Source: Sanguinoderma infundibulare (lineage: Eukaryota; Basidiomycota; Agaricomycetes; Polyporales; Polyporaceae). Taken from it: 64,000 nucleotides of DNA. The stretch is from positions 2,170,001-2,234,000 of the forward strand of contig JAVLRN010000011.1 of NCBI GenBank assembly GCA_032821775.1, in the 5' to 3' direction. The notes under the pieces are model-generated. The model did not search any database, was not told the DNA's origin, and saw only the letters and a program-made list of their open reading frames with translations. The position numbers were made by a program, and so were the translations under genes. This document shows, in pieces, positions 30,716 to 41,828 of the stretch (position 1 is its first letter; every line of letters starts with the position of its first letter).

Positions 30716-33700
30716 TCAGAAGAGACAGACAAAGTTGCTCGGGAAGATATGCCGCCCGGGCTGTCTCCGCGTCTCGTCCAGCAGTTCGCCGCTCCACCAG
30801 CCGTCTTCGGGAGTCGCAGTGACGGCGATAATATCGCCCTCCTGGAAGTCGAACTCCTCCTCGATCGTCGCTCGGTAGTTGTACATCGCCTTGACTGAAA
30901 CCGGTGGGAATACATCAGCACAGAACGGTCTTGCAAGCACAGTAATCGGATACATACCATAGAATAACACGCCCCGACCGTCGTCTGTGTACTGTCCAGT
31001 CGGTGGCGGCTGGGCCTGGGGCTGCGGGGATGGCGCGCGAGGACTCGGGGCACGGTATTGCTGTTGTTGTTGCTGCTGTACTTGTTGCGCCTGGGGTTGG
31101 GTCTGCTGAGGATAGTACCCGTTCATCGACGGACCACGCTGCACCAGAGCACCTCCAGGCTGTGGCTGAGTGTAAGCAGGCTGCTGCTGGTATCCCTGCG
31201 GGTAGGCGCCTTGCTGAGGGGGTGGTGCGCCATACTGCTGCTGAGGTTGCTGCACCGGCGGAGCGTACTGCTGCGAGGGCTGGTTGTACCCAGGCGCCTG
31301 ACCAGCACCGTACTGAGGTCCTCCAACGTACGGCGCACCGTTGGGCCCGGCATTATAGCTCGGGCGACGTTGCACAACTTGCTGGACAGGTGCTTGGGGC
31401 GGGGCACCATAAGGAGGTTGTTGCTGGGGAGGAAGCTGCTGCTGGGGCGGACGCTGGTAGACCGCGGCCATATCGTCAGCAACGACACGCCCAGTAGGGT
31501 CCAGTTGAATGCCAATACCAGGGCTGGTCGGCCGTAGTTGATTAGGGGGTTGTGAGGGTATGGAGATCGAGCCCTGGCGCGCGTTAGAGCCGGAGTGTGC
31601 ATGGCCGGCACCGGGGGTAGGCCCGCTCGCAGGTGGCCGACCGAAGCTGTTGCGGTTCGACGCAGGCGGACCTTGCAGCGCAGGGCTCGCGCTGCGCGAC
31701 AACGGCATGAACGGCTGGGGACTTGTGCTACGTCCCTGAGCGCCGATACCAGCATGACCACTCTCGGAACTGAGTGGACGCTCCCGGATGCTTGATGGTT
31801 GGGGAACAGAGATGCTGTTAGAGCGGCTGCTAGGGCGGCTGACAGACTTCCGCTCGCCAGGCAATGACTGCTGATAGTCCGCGAGCACGTTCTGGACCGA
31901 TACACCAGAAGAAGAGACGGGAGGTCCATTTTGTGAAGGAGGGCGCATGTGCACGTTCGTGATGCTCGGCGACGTAGGACGGGAAGCGACAGGCTGCGCT
32001 GGTGGGACATACGAGCCAACAACGATCTCGGCCGAATTCCGGTAGTCGCGGTTGCGCTGCGCCGTGGTCTGAGGCGGCGACAGCCCTGAGCCACCAGGAG
32101 GGGACTGCGGCGCCGGGGAGGCGTTCCACTGACCACTGCGACGTACACTTCCACCACCCGCCCGGAGCTCGTTCATCTGGCGCTGCAACGGGTCATCATC
32201 TTGTCCTACGCGCGAGGCAGCGGGAGTAGACGCGGCAGCAGGAACGCTGTTCGCCTGTGGATCGCGGTCGAGCTTGACTTCATATGCGTTCGGTCCAACT
32301 CGAAGCATGGTAGTTGCGGTCGGGTCGATGGGGTCCGCTTGAGGGTCTGCGGGGCGGGTTCCAACATTGGGAGTGACCCGTCCGTTAGCGACCACGCCGT
32401 TCGCCTGCTGCACGTACTCCTGTCGGGTGCTCGCCCTGCTCTGATTGCCGGAACGTGGTGGAGGTTGGGTCTGAGCTGCTCCGATGCCAGTCATATCGAC
32501 AGGTGGCTCAGGCTCGGGCTCAGGTTGATTCTGCATGGGTGCAGCTGTCTGACGCTGGCGTTGCGTCTGACGTGCGAAGTTGGATCCATGCGTGGTCGGC
32601 CGCTGAGATGACGCCGGTTGCGCGTCCGGGTTCGAGTAGTCGGTGAAAGGAGGGGGATCGGGTATCGCGTTTCCAGTACCGTAATCGCGCACGAAGTTCT
32701 CCATATCCCGCTCGACCTCAAGCTGCTCCAGAGCGAGACGGAGCTTCTCGCAGGACTGCCACAATCCTTGAGCGGCGCTGAAAGGCCCGAAGAACGAAGT
32801 GACGTACCTCGTCGTCCGAGACACAGACCGTGGAGACCGCGTTCGCGTACGCCCACATGTTGTCCTTCATGAACTCGATCCGCTCCTCCTCGACATCTTG
32901 GCACGTATCGCAAAACGCCTTCCAGCTGTGCTCCCACTTTTGCATCGTATCCTGCAGTGCGCGGGCAAAGTTCGCGTAGTCACGTTGGTTGGCCTGCACG
33001 GTCTGCTGCGCGCGCTCAAGCTTGAGGTGAACCTTCTCGAGATCCCGTCCTTGGATCAGCGTGCTCTGAGCCGTGTACGAGTTGATCCGTACGCAGTCTG
33101 CCTCGTACTTCTCCCGCGCGCGGTTAACGTAGCCTTCCTGGGTCTGCTTCGTCTTGAACTCTTTTTCGATCCCCGCCTGCATGTTGCGCTTATGGTGTTG
33201 TTGTTTCTGGATGAACGCGGCCGTTGGTCCTTCCAGGTCGGTCTTGATCGCCTGAGCAACAACAAGGTGGGCCTGTGCCTGCTTCTCGGTCTCCTGCCTC
33301 AGGGTATCCAACGAAACGCGTAGTTCTCTGTAGATAAGAGTTCGAGATGAGTAAGGGCGTTCAATAATATCAAAATGAACAATGATATAAAGTGATCAGA
33401 AGTGAGCCGACAGTTCCAGATGTGGGCTTCGCTCGAATATGAATTAGGATATGAATCCACAGCACAAGACCTCAAGGACATTGCACTGTTTCCGACAGCA
33501 AAACCTGCTCTTGCTGATTGCTGCGCTCGTCGTGCTCACGGTCTCCGACTCGTGGACCGCAAAGCAAACATGGAGGGAACACAAAAAGCAGAATTCAGAC
33601 GCACCCAATCTCATCTCTCCCCAGCGTGTTCTTGGCGAGGCTCGCCAACTTGGTCGCGTACTGGTGCTCGATTACCGCTCTAGCCCACCGCCAAGTTAAC

Positions 33701-33935
33701 AATAATCGGATCCCGCCTAGGAAAGCATTCGTACTCACCGCTCCTTCCAGAAGTTCCTCAGCTCCTCCATTGTCCGCATCGCGCCCCGCATGCGCGCAAA
33801 CAGGACGTCGACCCCGCCATCGCCGAGGCCCCAGAAGGCGTTACAGAAGTCGAGAGATCGGTTCGTGAAGTCGGGGGAGCCAGGTCGTGCATATCGTGAA
33901 AGAGAGGTCGTCGACGCCTGTCGTCGCGCAGACAT
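30716..33935 (-). CDS. Cdc15/Imp2-like F-BAR and SH3 protein of the contractile ring
   Basis: Five exons (33935-33739, 33679-33605, 33327-32808, 32755-30958, 30894-30716) give 922 aa. Residues 1-~300 form an F-BAR domain: SLDFCNAFWGLGDGGVDVL, MRTMEELRNFWKER, HQYATKLASLAKN, a long charged helix with coiled-coil character, and EEERIEFMKDNMWAYAN. A 550-residue disordered stretch follows, rich in Pro, Gln and Ser with a short poly-Gln run near the end. A C-terminal SH3 domain closes the protein (VKAMYNYRATIEEEFDFQEGD, DGWWSGEL, IFPSNFVCLF). This order matches the PCH family members Cdc15, Imp2 and Hof1, which tether the cytokinetic ring to the plasma membrane. The disordered middle is the usual phospho-regulated part in that family. 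Bzz1-type proteins are less likely, since only one SH3 is present. Confidence 0.9.
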
Positions 33936-34348
33936 CGTGGTCGTGAGTGGGAGGAGGGTGAGCAGCGTCAGCGGAAGTGTTCGTCGTCGTTACACACAGC
34001 CCTGAGCAGTGGGGCGCGGTGAATTTTGACCTCCGACTGAAACCGTCTGCGTGATCGCCTAGCTCCGCTGCATCTGAGTCTGTGTCCGCATCGGAGCGCG
34101 TACAAGCGAGAGAGGACGTGGATATCGTCCTGCATGATGCTTGACTCTATACCCCGCCCGATGCTGTCTTGGCTCGTGCTATATCCCCCAGCATGGATCC
34201 TGTTGGAAAGGCCGGAATGCGAGGATGCGACAATGCCAACGGGATCTGCCGGTCATCTGGATCCTGAGTAATGCGCATACCCGACTCGCCGTGACTCCTC
34301 ATCCACCTCCAAGTCCCTTCAGCTCAGCTCTTGGACACCTGCGTAACG
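33936..34348. promoter_or_regulatory. Divergent promoter between the F-BAR gene and BNA1
   Basis: About 410 bp, no gene. A TATA-like CTCTATACCCC lies near 34145 on the BNA1 side. No other motif stands out. Confidence 0.4.
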
Positions 34349-35064
34349 ATGCCGCTTGCTCCTCCTCTGAACTTCCCCAAGTGGCTTAACGAGAATGGTC
34401 ATCTCCTCAAGCCCCCTGTGAACAACTATTGCGTCTACTCCGGCAAGGACTTCACCATCATGGTCGTTGGCGGCCCCAACGAGCGTAACGACTATCATGT
34501 GAACGAAACCGAGGTATTGTCTTACTCATCTTATCCCAGCTAACTGACAGCTAACGTTCCTCTAGGAATGGTTCTACCAGCACCAGGGCGGCATGCTGCT
34601 CCGCGTGGTCGACGGCGACGAGTTCAGAGACATCCGCATCGAGGAAGGCGAGATGTTCCTCCTTCCAGGTCAGTCTTAGCACGCACGATTCATGTCCAGA
34701 AGCACCTCATGCCGGAGCCCGCGTGACTGTCCAGCGAACACTCCGCACAACCCCGTGCGATTCGCCAACACCATCGGGATCGTCGTCGAGCGCGTGCGTC
34801 CGGAAGGCTCCATCGGTGATTAATATTCTCCATCTAGCTCACGCCTCTCGCCCATATCCGTTTCCTGACGGCCTGGAACTATCTGCAGATCGCTTGCGCT
34901 GGTACTGCAAATCTGGCAAGCACCAGAAGCCCACGATCATCCGCGAGGAAGCTTTCCACTGTACCGACCTCGGAACCCAGCTCAAGCCCGTCATCCAGAA
35001 CTGGATCAACAACGAGTCGATCCGCAAGTGCGCCGAGTGTGGCACCGTCGCGGACGCCAAATGA
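34349..35064 (+). CDS. BNA1: 3-hydroxyanthranilate 3,4-dioxygenase
   Basis: Four exons (34349-34513, 34566-34668, 34735-34815, 34889-35064) give 174 aa, the usual length. The enzyme opens the ring of 3-hydroxyanthranilate in the kynurenine route to quinolinate and NAD, using non-haem iron in a cupin fold. Visible are [16 protein letters not shown], the iron ligands in [19 protein letters not shown] (His and Glu), a second His in NTPHNPVRF, and [11 protein letters not shown]. The end has [11 protein letters not shown]. The C-terminal rubredoxin-like site of many homologues uses two CxxC pairs. Here the second pair (CAEC) is complete, but the first has a single Cys (WYCKSG), so that extra metal site may be altered. 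It stands alone, not clustered with other kynurenine genes. Confidence 0.95.
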
Positions 35065-35413
35065 TACGGGCGTGAAGCGAGCGAAGAAGTTTCAGAATAA
35101 TGTATGTATCACAATAACTGGACCACCTATGAACGTCTTCCAGGAATAGTTTGGCCACTTGGTGTGAGAACGAGATGGGCGACCGCTTGTGTACGCGAGT
35201 GCACACGGCCACGATGTTGACCAGGGTCTCGTGCGACGAGTGCATCCCTCCGATGTTCAGCGGAGACTTACAGGATCCCAGAGGCTGACGCCCTGCCCGC
35301 TGACGTGTACATATCTGGTTCCCATTCATAAGGTCTCAGATTCAACTGCTTCGACCCCCCGCACACGCGCACTCTGCATATATACACACGTTCAGCAATC
35401 CTAAGTCCATGCA
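35065..35413. other. Convergent 3' spacer
   Basis: About 350 bp between stop codons. No feature recognised. Confidence 0.5.
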
Positions 35414-37386
35414 TTATGCGCTGATGTAAGTCCGGTCATTATCATCGTATTCATCCGCCATATCCCAGATGTGCTCCTCCCAAACCTGCTCGATGTTCTC
35501 CCACCGATCCGACTCGTCAGTCGAAGGCGCGACCGTGTAGTCAGGCAAAACCATCGCGTTTTGCACGGGTTCTTGCTGGGGTCTGTCAAGACATACGTGA
35601 TGAGGAACGCAACGGAGCGTGAACGGCATCAATCAACTCACTGCGGTGTGCGTGGCGGGCGATAGCATGTCGGACAGTCCATGCCAACAATCCAGAACAC
35701 CCAGAACGTCGTCCCAGGCGGCATCTGCAGAAATACCCCCCTGGTCTCGTCAGAATTCAGGCTGCCCTGCCGCGGCGAGGATGGACCCGGAATCCGCGAG
35801 CGTGCGCCGGCACTGGAGGCGTGTACCCGGAGGAAGATCGAGTCGACCTTCAGGACGCCGCGTTCCCGGCACTCCCGCAGGATCGGCACGGCCTTGAACA
35901 GTAGCTCCTTGAGCCTATATTCGTCAATGCACCACATGAGTTGCGAAAAATGCACAGTTCGCCTCGGATGGTCTGGCTTCCCGTGCTTCATGAAGTTCTT
36001 CATCCCGTTCAGGAACGAGTCGATGACGTTCGCGTCCCCGAGCGTCACAACGCGCACGCCGTCAGGCAAGCCCCGGATGATCGTACTCCAGTTCTCGTCG
36101 CTCAGATATGGTCCTAGCGCGCCCGTCGCATCGTGGATCTGCAGCTGATTCAGCTTAAAGGACTGAGGTGGGCGGTCGAGCGGGGAGAATATGCGGACGT
36201 AGTTGGAGAGCGTCTCCGCGGCGAGCTCTACGGCCAGGTCTTTGCCGCCGTTTATGAAGTCGATCTTGAAGGGAACCGCACGGCTATCGTATCCTGTTCC
36301 CAGCTGCATGTAGTCCGCTGATACCACGAGAAAGGCGACGGGAAATGTAGACACGAAGAGGGACATGTCGAACCACCGGATGGCCCGGATCGTGTCTTTG
36401 AGCACCTCTTTTGAGCGGAACGCTGGGTTCCGCAGGTCGGTGGTAAGTCCGATACCCACCCAGCGCTTTGGGCGTGTTGCAAAAACGAAGTGGGAGAGCA
36501 GCGTCTGCATCTCCCACGGCTCGTCCTTGATGAGCAAACGGGTCAACCGGGGCGGTAGAAGGACATCGTCCATGATGCTACCGGACACGTCCCGCGGTCC
36601 ACAGTAGTCGAGGCGGAGTTCTGTGAGATCCCACCATTTGTTGTCGCACAGTTGCAATGGGATGCCAATTCCGGCGTCCTGCGAGATGCGAGGAGACTGC
36701 GAGTCATGGCGCCCAACTCCACATTTGCGGCGGAGCGCTGTGAGGGCCGCGGCAGAGAGTTGGATGGAGGGGGAGCGAGCACTGTAACTCGGTATTTGGC
36801 CCGGACTAGACGGCGGTGCTTCGAGGGAAAGAGTCTCGATGTGGGGAAAGGTGAGCGTATTGAGAAAGTCCTTGATCAATGGCCTTGCGTCCCAGGAAGA
36901 GAGGCGAACGGTCAACTCGATGATGCGCCCGGCATGCGTCTTGAGCGCGTCCTTGAAGTCGGAGTCGTCGGAAAACCATGTCGGAAAGTTGAAGGCGAGT
37001 CGAACCCACTCGTCGCGGGAGCGACCCAGTACCCTCAAGAATACCGCAGTGTCTTGTATGTTGCACACTCGGAGGTGAGTCCACAACGTTGGGGTGCCAA
37101 GCGCGACTTGTCTCCATGCGCGACAAACCTCTGTCGAGATGAGCCACGATGGTTTCCTCGACGTGTCAGACGCGTGTGTGATGTAGCGCAGATGAAGGAA
37201 GATGTTTGCCATGACGTTCGTAGGCAGCGAGGTCGTCCATGGAGAGGTGGATACCGGCGTTTCGGGCGATGTGGTTGGACTGTGGTTGGAGTGGTTGGAA
37301 GATTTCATACCACCAGTTGTGAAAACGTACCAAGGGACACAGTCACTATCATTGTCCAAGTTTAAGAAGTCCATCCAGTTAACCAT
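35414..37386 (-). CDS. F-box-like protein (637 aa)
   Basis: A long exon 37386-35642 and a short one 35582-35414, joined in phase 2. The start is the ATG of MVNWMDFLNLDNDSD; an earlier in-frame GTG is not used. An F-box-like segment (LPTNVMANIFLHLRYITHAS, then STEVCRAWRQVALGTPTLWTHLRV) is followed by alternating strand/helix leucine-rich sequence typical of mushroom F-box/LRR proteins. A DCPTCYRPP turn comes near the end, and the acidic tail closes with EYDDNDRTYISA. The likely role is as an SCF substrate receptor; the target is unknown. It differs clearly from the F-box genes at 25.5 and 58.3 kb. Confidence 0.8.
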
Positions 37387-37752
37387 GACGGGCTGGCGGG
37401 GCTCGATGTAGTTGTGGTTGAGGTGAGAGTGTCGGAGGTGAGTAGAAGAGGCGGTTAGGCGCGTGCGCACCACTGATATACCTCCCACTTGAAATTACAA
37501 ACGGATTGCAACCTATGGTATGAAATGAATGAGCGTCCTGGGACCGTTAGATTTAAACAACCATTTACCGTGAACGCTGCTAGGGAACTGAACCAAGCTT
37601 TAAGCTTGTTGGCGCTTGGATAAGTTCCAAAGAAAGATATTGAACAATGGAGTTGAAACTGATAGGAAAGGTTTCCGCATGAGCAGAAGACGATCAGAAT
37701 GAGAGGAACAATGGGCCTGTGGATGAGCAATGCACACGACAACAGACTCGGA
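37387..37752. other. Spacer, no gene seen
   Basis: About 370 bp between the F-box-like gene start and the end of the unresolved minus-strand gene. Only short unconserved frames. Confidence 0.4.
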
Positions 37753-38743
37753 TCAACTCGTGATAAGCCAGTTGCCGAAGACGCGAAGCAGGAGAGCAGA
37801 AGGTTGAATAGGATCGGTGACTGCGAGGATATATATCAGCCATCGGAACGGTAGAGAAATGCGAAATACGTTACGGATGAGGAAGCGATGGCACCGGAGA
37901 TGCTTTTGGGAAGATTTGAGAGACATGAGGATGGAGTGAAAGCCGGCGAGAGGAGATAAAGAGATGCACGATACGAAAGCCTTGCGACGATTGTATTCCT
38001 TAAGCTCATCATACGCTAACATCCTCCTCTCCCCAAGATAGACACCAATATACCAACGAGTATTTTCCGTCTGTAGTTCGATGAGGATTGCACGTTCCTC
38101 GGGGAATAGCTCTTTGGGTGGGGGCGTATCGCGGTCGTCTTGATCATTAATTCTGCACGGCATCAGGTAACCGATAAAGATATTATTCTTCAGCCTCTCC
38201 TTGGCGTGCGGAGTGTGGAGAGGTAGGGAGAATTGAGGTTGAAGGAGACGAGGCCCTCCAAGAAGGTGTGGAACTTGGGGGACAGGATATCTGAATTGGA
38301 CAGGTCGAGCGGGGGGGACGAGGGTGTGAAAGCGTTCGTTGAAGCGTACGTCGAGGCCGGAGTAAGACTGCGGGAGGAGGAGGATGTATCCGGGGAGCGG
38401 ATCAAGCTCGTACGGCTCATCGTCTGGTATGTCAAGGTGCTTGAGGGTGCCTCGCGGGAAGGCACTTTTGCCTACGTTTGGCCCGAAATAGTCAGAGTAC
38501 GGGCGTAAAAGGGGACCAGGACGTATCGACCCTGCTAAAGGACGGACGAGGCGGGCTGGACGAGAAGGTCCGGCAGAAGAATGTGCTGGTCGAAGAGGTA
38601 GTTTAATGCGCCCTCGGCCCAGAGGACAGATGGAAGGCGGCGGGAGGTGAGCTGGCGCAGGGCAAGGAGGCGGCTGTATTGCTGTACTCGTACCAGAGGA
38701 GACGATGATGGTGCGTGTGTCTAACCAGCATGTAAAAGCCCAT
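37753..38743 (-). pseudogene. Unresolved gene or pseudogene, unknown family
   Basis: A minus-strand frame stays open for about 260 codons (about 38545-37753) but has no ATG until 38163. It reads DIPDDEPYELDPLPGYILLL, then FRYPVPQVPHLLGG, NNIFIGYLMPCRIND, ERAILIELQTENTRWYIGVYLG and the hydrophobic end RWLIYILAVTDPIQPSALLL. Just upstream, an ATG at 38743 (MGFYML), a 46-nt GT-AG intron and the frame YSRLLALRQLTSRRLP...YLFDQHILLPDLLVQPASS look like the start of the same protein, but that frame hits TAG near 38535. No acceptable intron joins the two frames, so a frameshift is likely. An alternative intron would instead lead into a 90-codon Ser/Thr-rich frame ending at 38190. I do not recognise the family. 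Confidence 0.4.
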
Positions 38744-39089
38744 GTCAGAAAGTGATAGGAAAGCCGTACGAGCTGAGCCCAGGCTGAGCCGTAGCTACGA
38801 GCGAGCTCGGTGCCGGCGCGAGCGGCGGACCGCAGGAAAGGAGACGCCCACGCTGCTCGCGAGCTGCGGATGGGCGGTGAGGCAGGCTATTGGGCTGGGT
38901 TGAGGCTTGGTTGAGCTAACTGTGTTTGTGTACGAGCGAGATGTGCGGCCGACAGACGTGGGCTTTGAGAGGTGCGGATTCGCTTGAGGGTGGGGCTAGC
39001 GAGGCGAGGGAGGGTCGCGTGCCCCGCTAATAGTAAATCGGCCTCGTCCTCTCCTCCCCCCATCATCCCCGCATACCCGGCCATTCGTC
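38744..39089. promoter_or_regulatory. Divergent upstream region of the sedolisin gene
   Basis: About 350 bp, GC-rich, no open frame of note. The last ~40 nt before the sedolisin ATG are pyrimidine-rich (CCTCTCCTCCCCCC type). Confidence 0.4.
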
Positions 39090-41132
39090 ATGGTCGTCCC
39101 CACACGCCTCCTGGCACTCTCGTTCTTTACTTGTCTTGCTGTCGCTACGCCCCTGCCTTCCTCCAAGTATTCTCGCGATTTTCTTGTTCACGAATCCCGC
39201 GATCTCCTCCCTGACGGCTTCTCCCTCGTTGGCCCCGCTCCCTCTCATACCCCCCTCACGCTTCGCATCGCCCTCGCGTCCAGCAACCCAGATGCTATTG
39301 TTCCCGCACTGCTCAACGTGAGCGATCCGTCCAGCGACAGGTACGGTAAGCACTTGTCCAAGTCCGAGGTCAGTCCCATTTGCCATCTTGGATGCTGTCC
39401 CTCGTCCCTGATCTGCGCCTTCTACACACTCCCCAATCGCGTCCGTGCACACAAATAGGTCGACGCTCTCGTCGCACCTAGTTCGGAGACCGTCTCTACC
39501 GTCAATGCTTGGCTCAAACAACACGGCCTCACCGCCACAACCCTCTCTCCCGCCGGAGACTGGCTTCAGTTCGACGTCCCTGTCGCCAAGGCAAACTCCC
39601 TCCTTGCTGCCGACTTTTCCACATTCACCCACGCGTCCTCGGGAACCGAGACGATCCGCACCCTCTCCTACTCCATCCCTGCTGCTCTCAAGGATCATAT
39701 CGACTTGATATATCCTACCACCACGTCCGTCTTTTCCTCCTGCGTGTTTATTCTCAGCGCATTGAAGCGAACCACCCTTTTAGCTTCCCTCAAGTCGACA
39801 AGACCGTCGGTTTGAGAAAACGCACAATCCACGACCCTGTCCTCCCTCGCGCCGCAGCGGAGGCCTGCGCAAGCGGCACCACCCCCGCATGCTTGCAGCA
39901 GCTGTACAACATCCCTACCACCCCCGCCACCAACCACTCCAACAAGCTTGCTGTCACTGGCCGCTTCGGCAACTATGCCCACTACAACTGGCTCAAGGTC
40001 TTCCTCCAGAAGTATCGCACTGACATGGATTCCGCCACCAATTTCACCGTCATTAGCGTTGACGGCGGCGAGAATGATCAGAACGCGCCTTCTGTCTCCG
40101 AGGGCGTATGCGTCATCACCCGCTGTGCGTTACCGTAATACTGACACCGGCGGCCTACAGGAACTCGATATCCAGTACTCTGTCGGTATCGCGACCAACG
40201 TTCCTGTCGAGTACGTCATGGTCGGTCGGAACTGGATGGACGGTGGCCTCAACGGTTACCTCGACGAAATCAACTATCTTTTGTCTCTCGAGCACCCTCC
40301 TCAGGTTCTTTCCACCAGCTACGGCTACGCGGAGACCAGCATGTCCTTTGCCTTGACCGAGTACGTCGCTCTCCGTCCCGCTTCCTAACCAACGGCTTAT
40401 TAACCACATCTCGTAGCAAACTCTGTAAGGCGTACGCCCAGCTCGGCGCCCGCGGCGTCTCCGTCCTCTTCGCCTCCGGCGACAGCGGCGTGGGCTGCCA
40501 GGACAGCAACGCGACCCTCTTCCAGCCCACCTTCCCCTCCAATTGTCCCTGGGTGACCTCGGTCGGCGGCACCATTGGCTCCGCACCCGAGACCGCCTGG
40601 GACGGCTCCTCCGGCGGGTTCTCCAACTACTACTCCGCGCCGTCCTACCAGGCGTCCGCCGTCGCCGACTTCCTCACCGCGCACAACGCGTCCCCGAACG
40701 CCGCCGCGACCAAGGGCAAGTACAACCCCGTCGGCCGCGGCTTCCCGGACGTCGCCGCCAAGGCGGACGCCTACCGCGTCTGGGAGGGCAGCCTCGCGAG
40801 CATCTACGGCACGAGTGCGTCGACGCCCGTCTTCGCCAGCATCGTCGCCCTCATCAACGACCGCCTCTCCGTCGAGGGCAAGGCGCCGCTGGGCTTCCTG
40901 AACCCCTGGCTGTACTCCAAGGCCAGGAACTCGTTCACGGACATTACCTCGGGCAACAACTCGATCGAGTGCAACGGCGACACGGCTGGCTTCGAGGCCA
41001 TTGAGGGTTGGGACCCTGTGCGTGTCCTGGATGCCATCCTTTTCTCAATTCGTGTATGCTTACCCTTAGTGACAGGTCACCGGTCTCGGCACGCCCGACT
41101 TCAACAAGCTCCTCACGGCCGCCGGGCTCTGA
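39090..41132 (+). CDS. Secreted tripeptidyl peptidase / sedolisin (S53)
   Basis: Six exons (39090-39368, 39459-39724, 39784-40105, 40161-40360, 40417-41017, 41076-41132) give 574 aa. A signal peptide (MVVPTRLLALSFFTCLAVATP) leads into a pro-kumamolisin activation domain (SDPSSDRYGKHLSKSEV, then DWLQFDVPVAKAN and HIDLIYPTTTFP). Cleavage of the propeptide is expected around residues 180-200. The catalytic domain has CLQQLYNIP, the catalytic Glu and Asp as E-G-E-L-D (about 288-292), joined across an intron, and LSTSYGYAE. It also has the oxyanion Asp in FASGDSGVG, SVGGTIG and the nucleophile in GTSASTP (about 489). A C-terminal Ca-site region follows (DITSGNNSIECNG, GWDPVTGLGTP). It is an acid-acting extracellular endo/tripeptidyl peptidase that helps degrade protein outside the cell. 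Full length and apparently functional. Confidence 0.94.
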
Positions 41133-41828
41133 GTACGCCACCCAATGCGCTCTATCTGCCCACACACCTACCCCTTCTTGTATCGGACCTTTTGATGACA
41201 TCGCCTTGATTTGTATATGGCCTTTCATGCCTCGACCTACTACTTGTTGTCGCACGCACTTCGCATTCATGCATTCGCACTGCGAAACGTTTATGTACTC
41301 ACGTACTCCTAATGTTTTGTCTGTTGTTTGTCGCAGAATGCGGGTGTGGAATTTTGCATCTAATGTTCACGTTCAGTGATTGTTCTTGTTCCGTTTCCGG
41401 GTGCGCCGAGCTCTGGCGCGATGTGTCTTCGATGGCATTTACTGGAGACGAACCCGCGGACGGTGGTCCAGTTGCTGTAGGTGCGACGACGTGCTGGCAT
41501 TGGTAAGAGTAAATCAAAACATGGGATGCCTGACGGTGTCAAAGGAGGAATGACGGAATAGCATACGGCATATAATCAAGAGTAGGAGATGCGCATCAGG
41601 GTATACGAGGAACAGAAAGACGACGACAGAGCGTCTGCGGTGTGGTGGACACAAGATTGGGCGGTTGGGCAGGTCTAGATGTAGACTACGAGAGAGCAAA
41701 GTCCATCAACACATCAGTACGATAGCAGCAGAGCATGGGGTATAGCAGCGTGCCGGGTATCAAGCCGGTGAACAGGGTATGGTATCGCAGTGCGTTGGCT
41801 GAGCGGGCGTTCGAGAAGCGGCGCAAAA
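41133..41828. other. Convergent 3' spacer
   Basis: About 700 bp between the sedolisin and kinase stop codons. No supported gene or repeat. Confidence 0.5.

Noticed and set aside
31003..32611. Several plus-strand frames of 100-160 codons
   Set aside because: Shadows of the Pro/Gln-rich linker of the F-BAR protein, with no conserved sequence.
40105..40161. Sedolisin seemed to lack the catalytic Glu four residues before Asp
   Set aside because: The exon junction supplies it: E-G from the upstream exon joins E-L-D.
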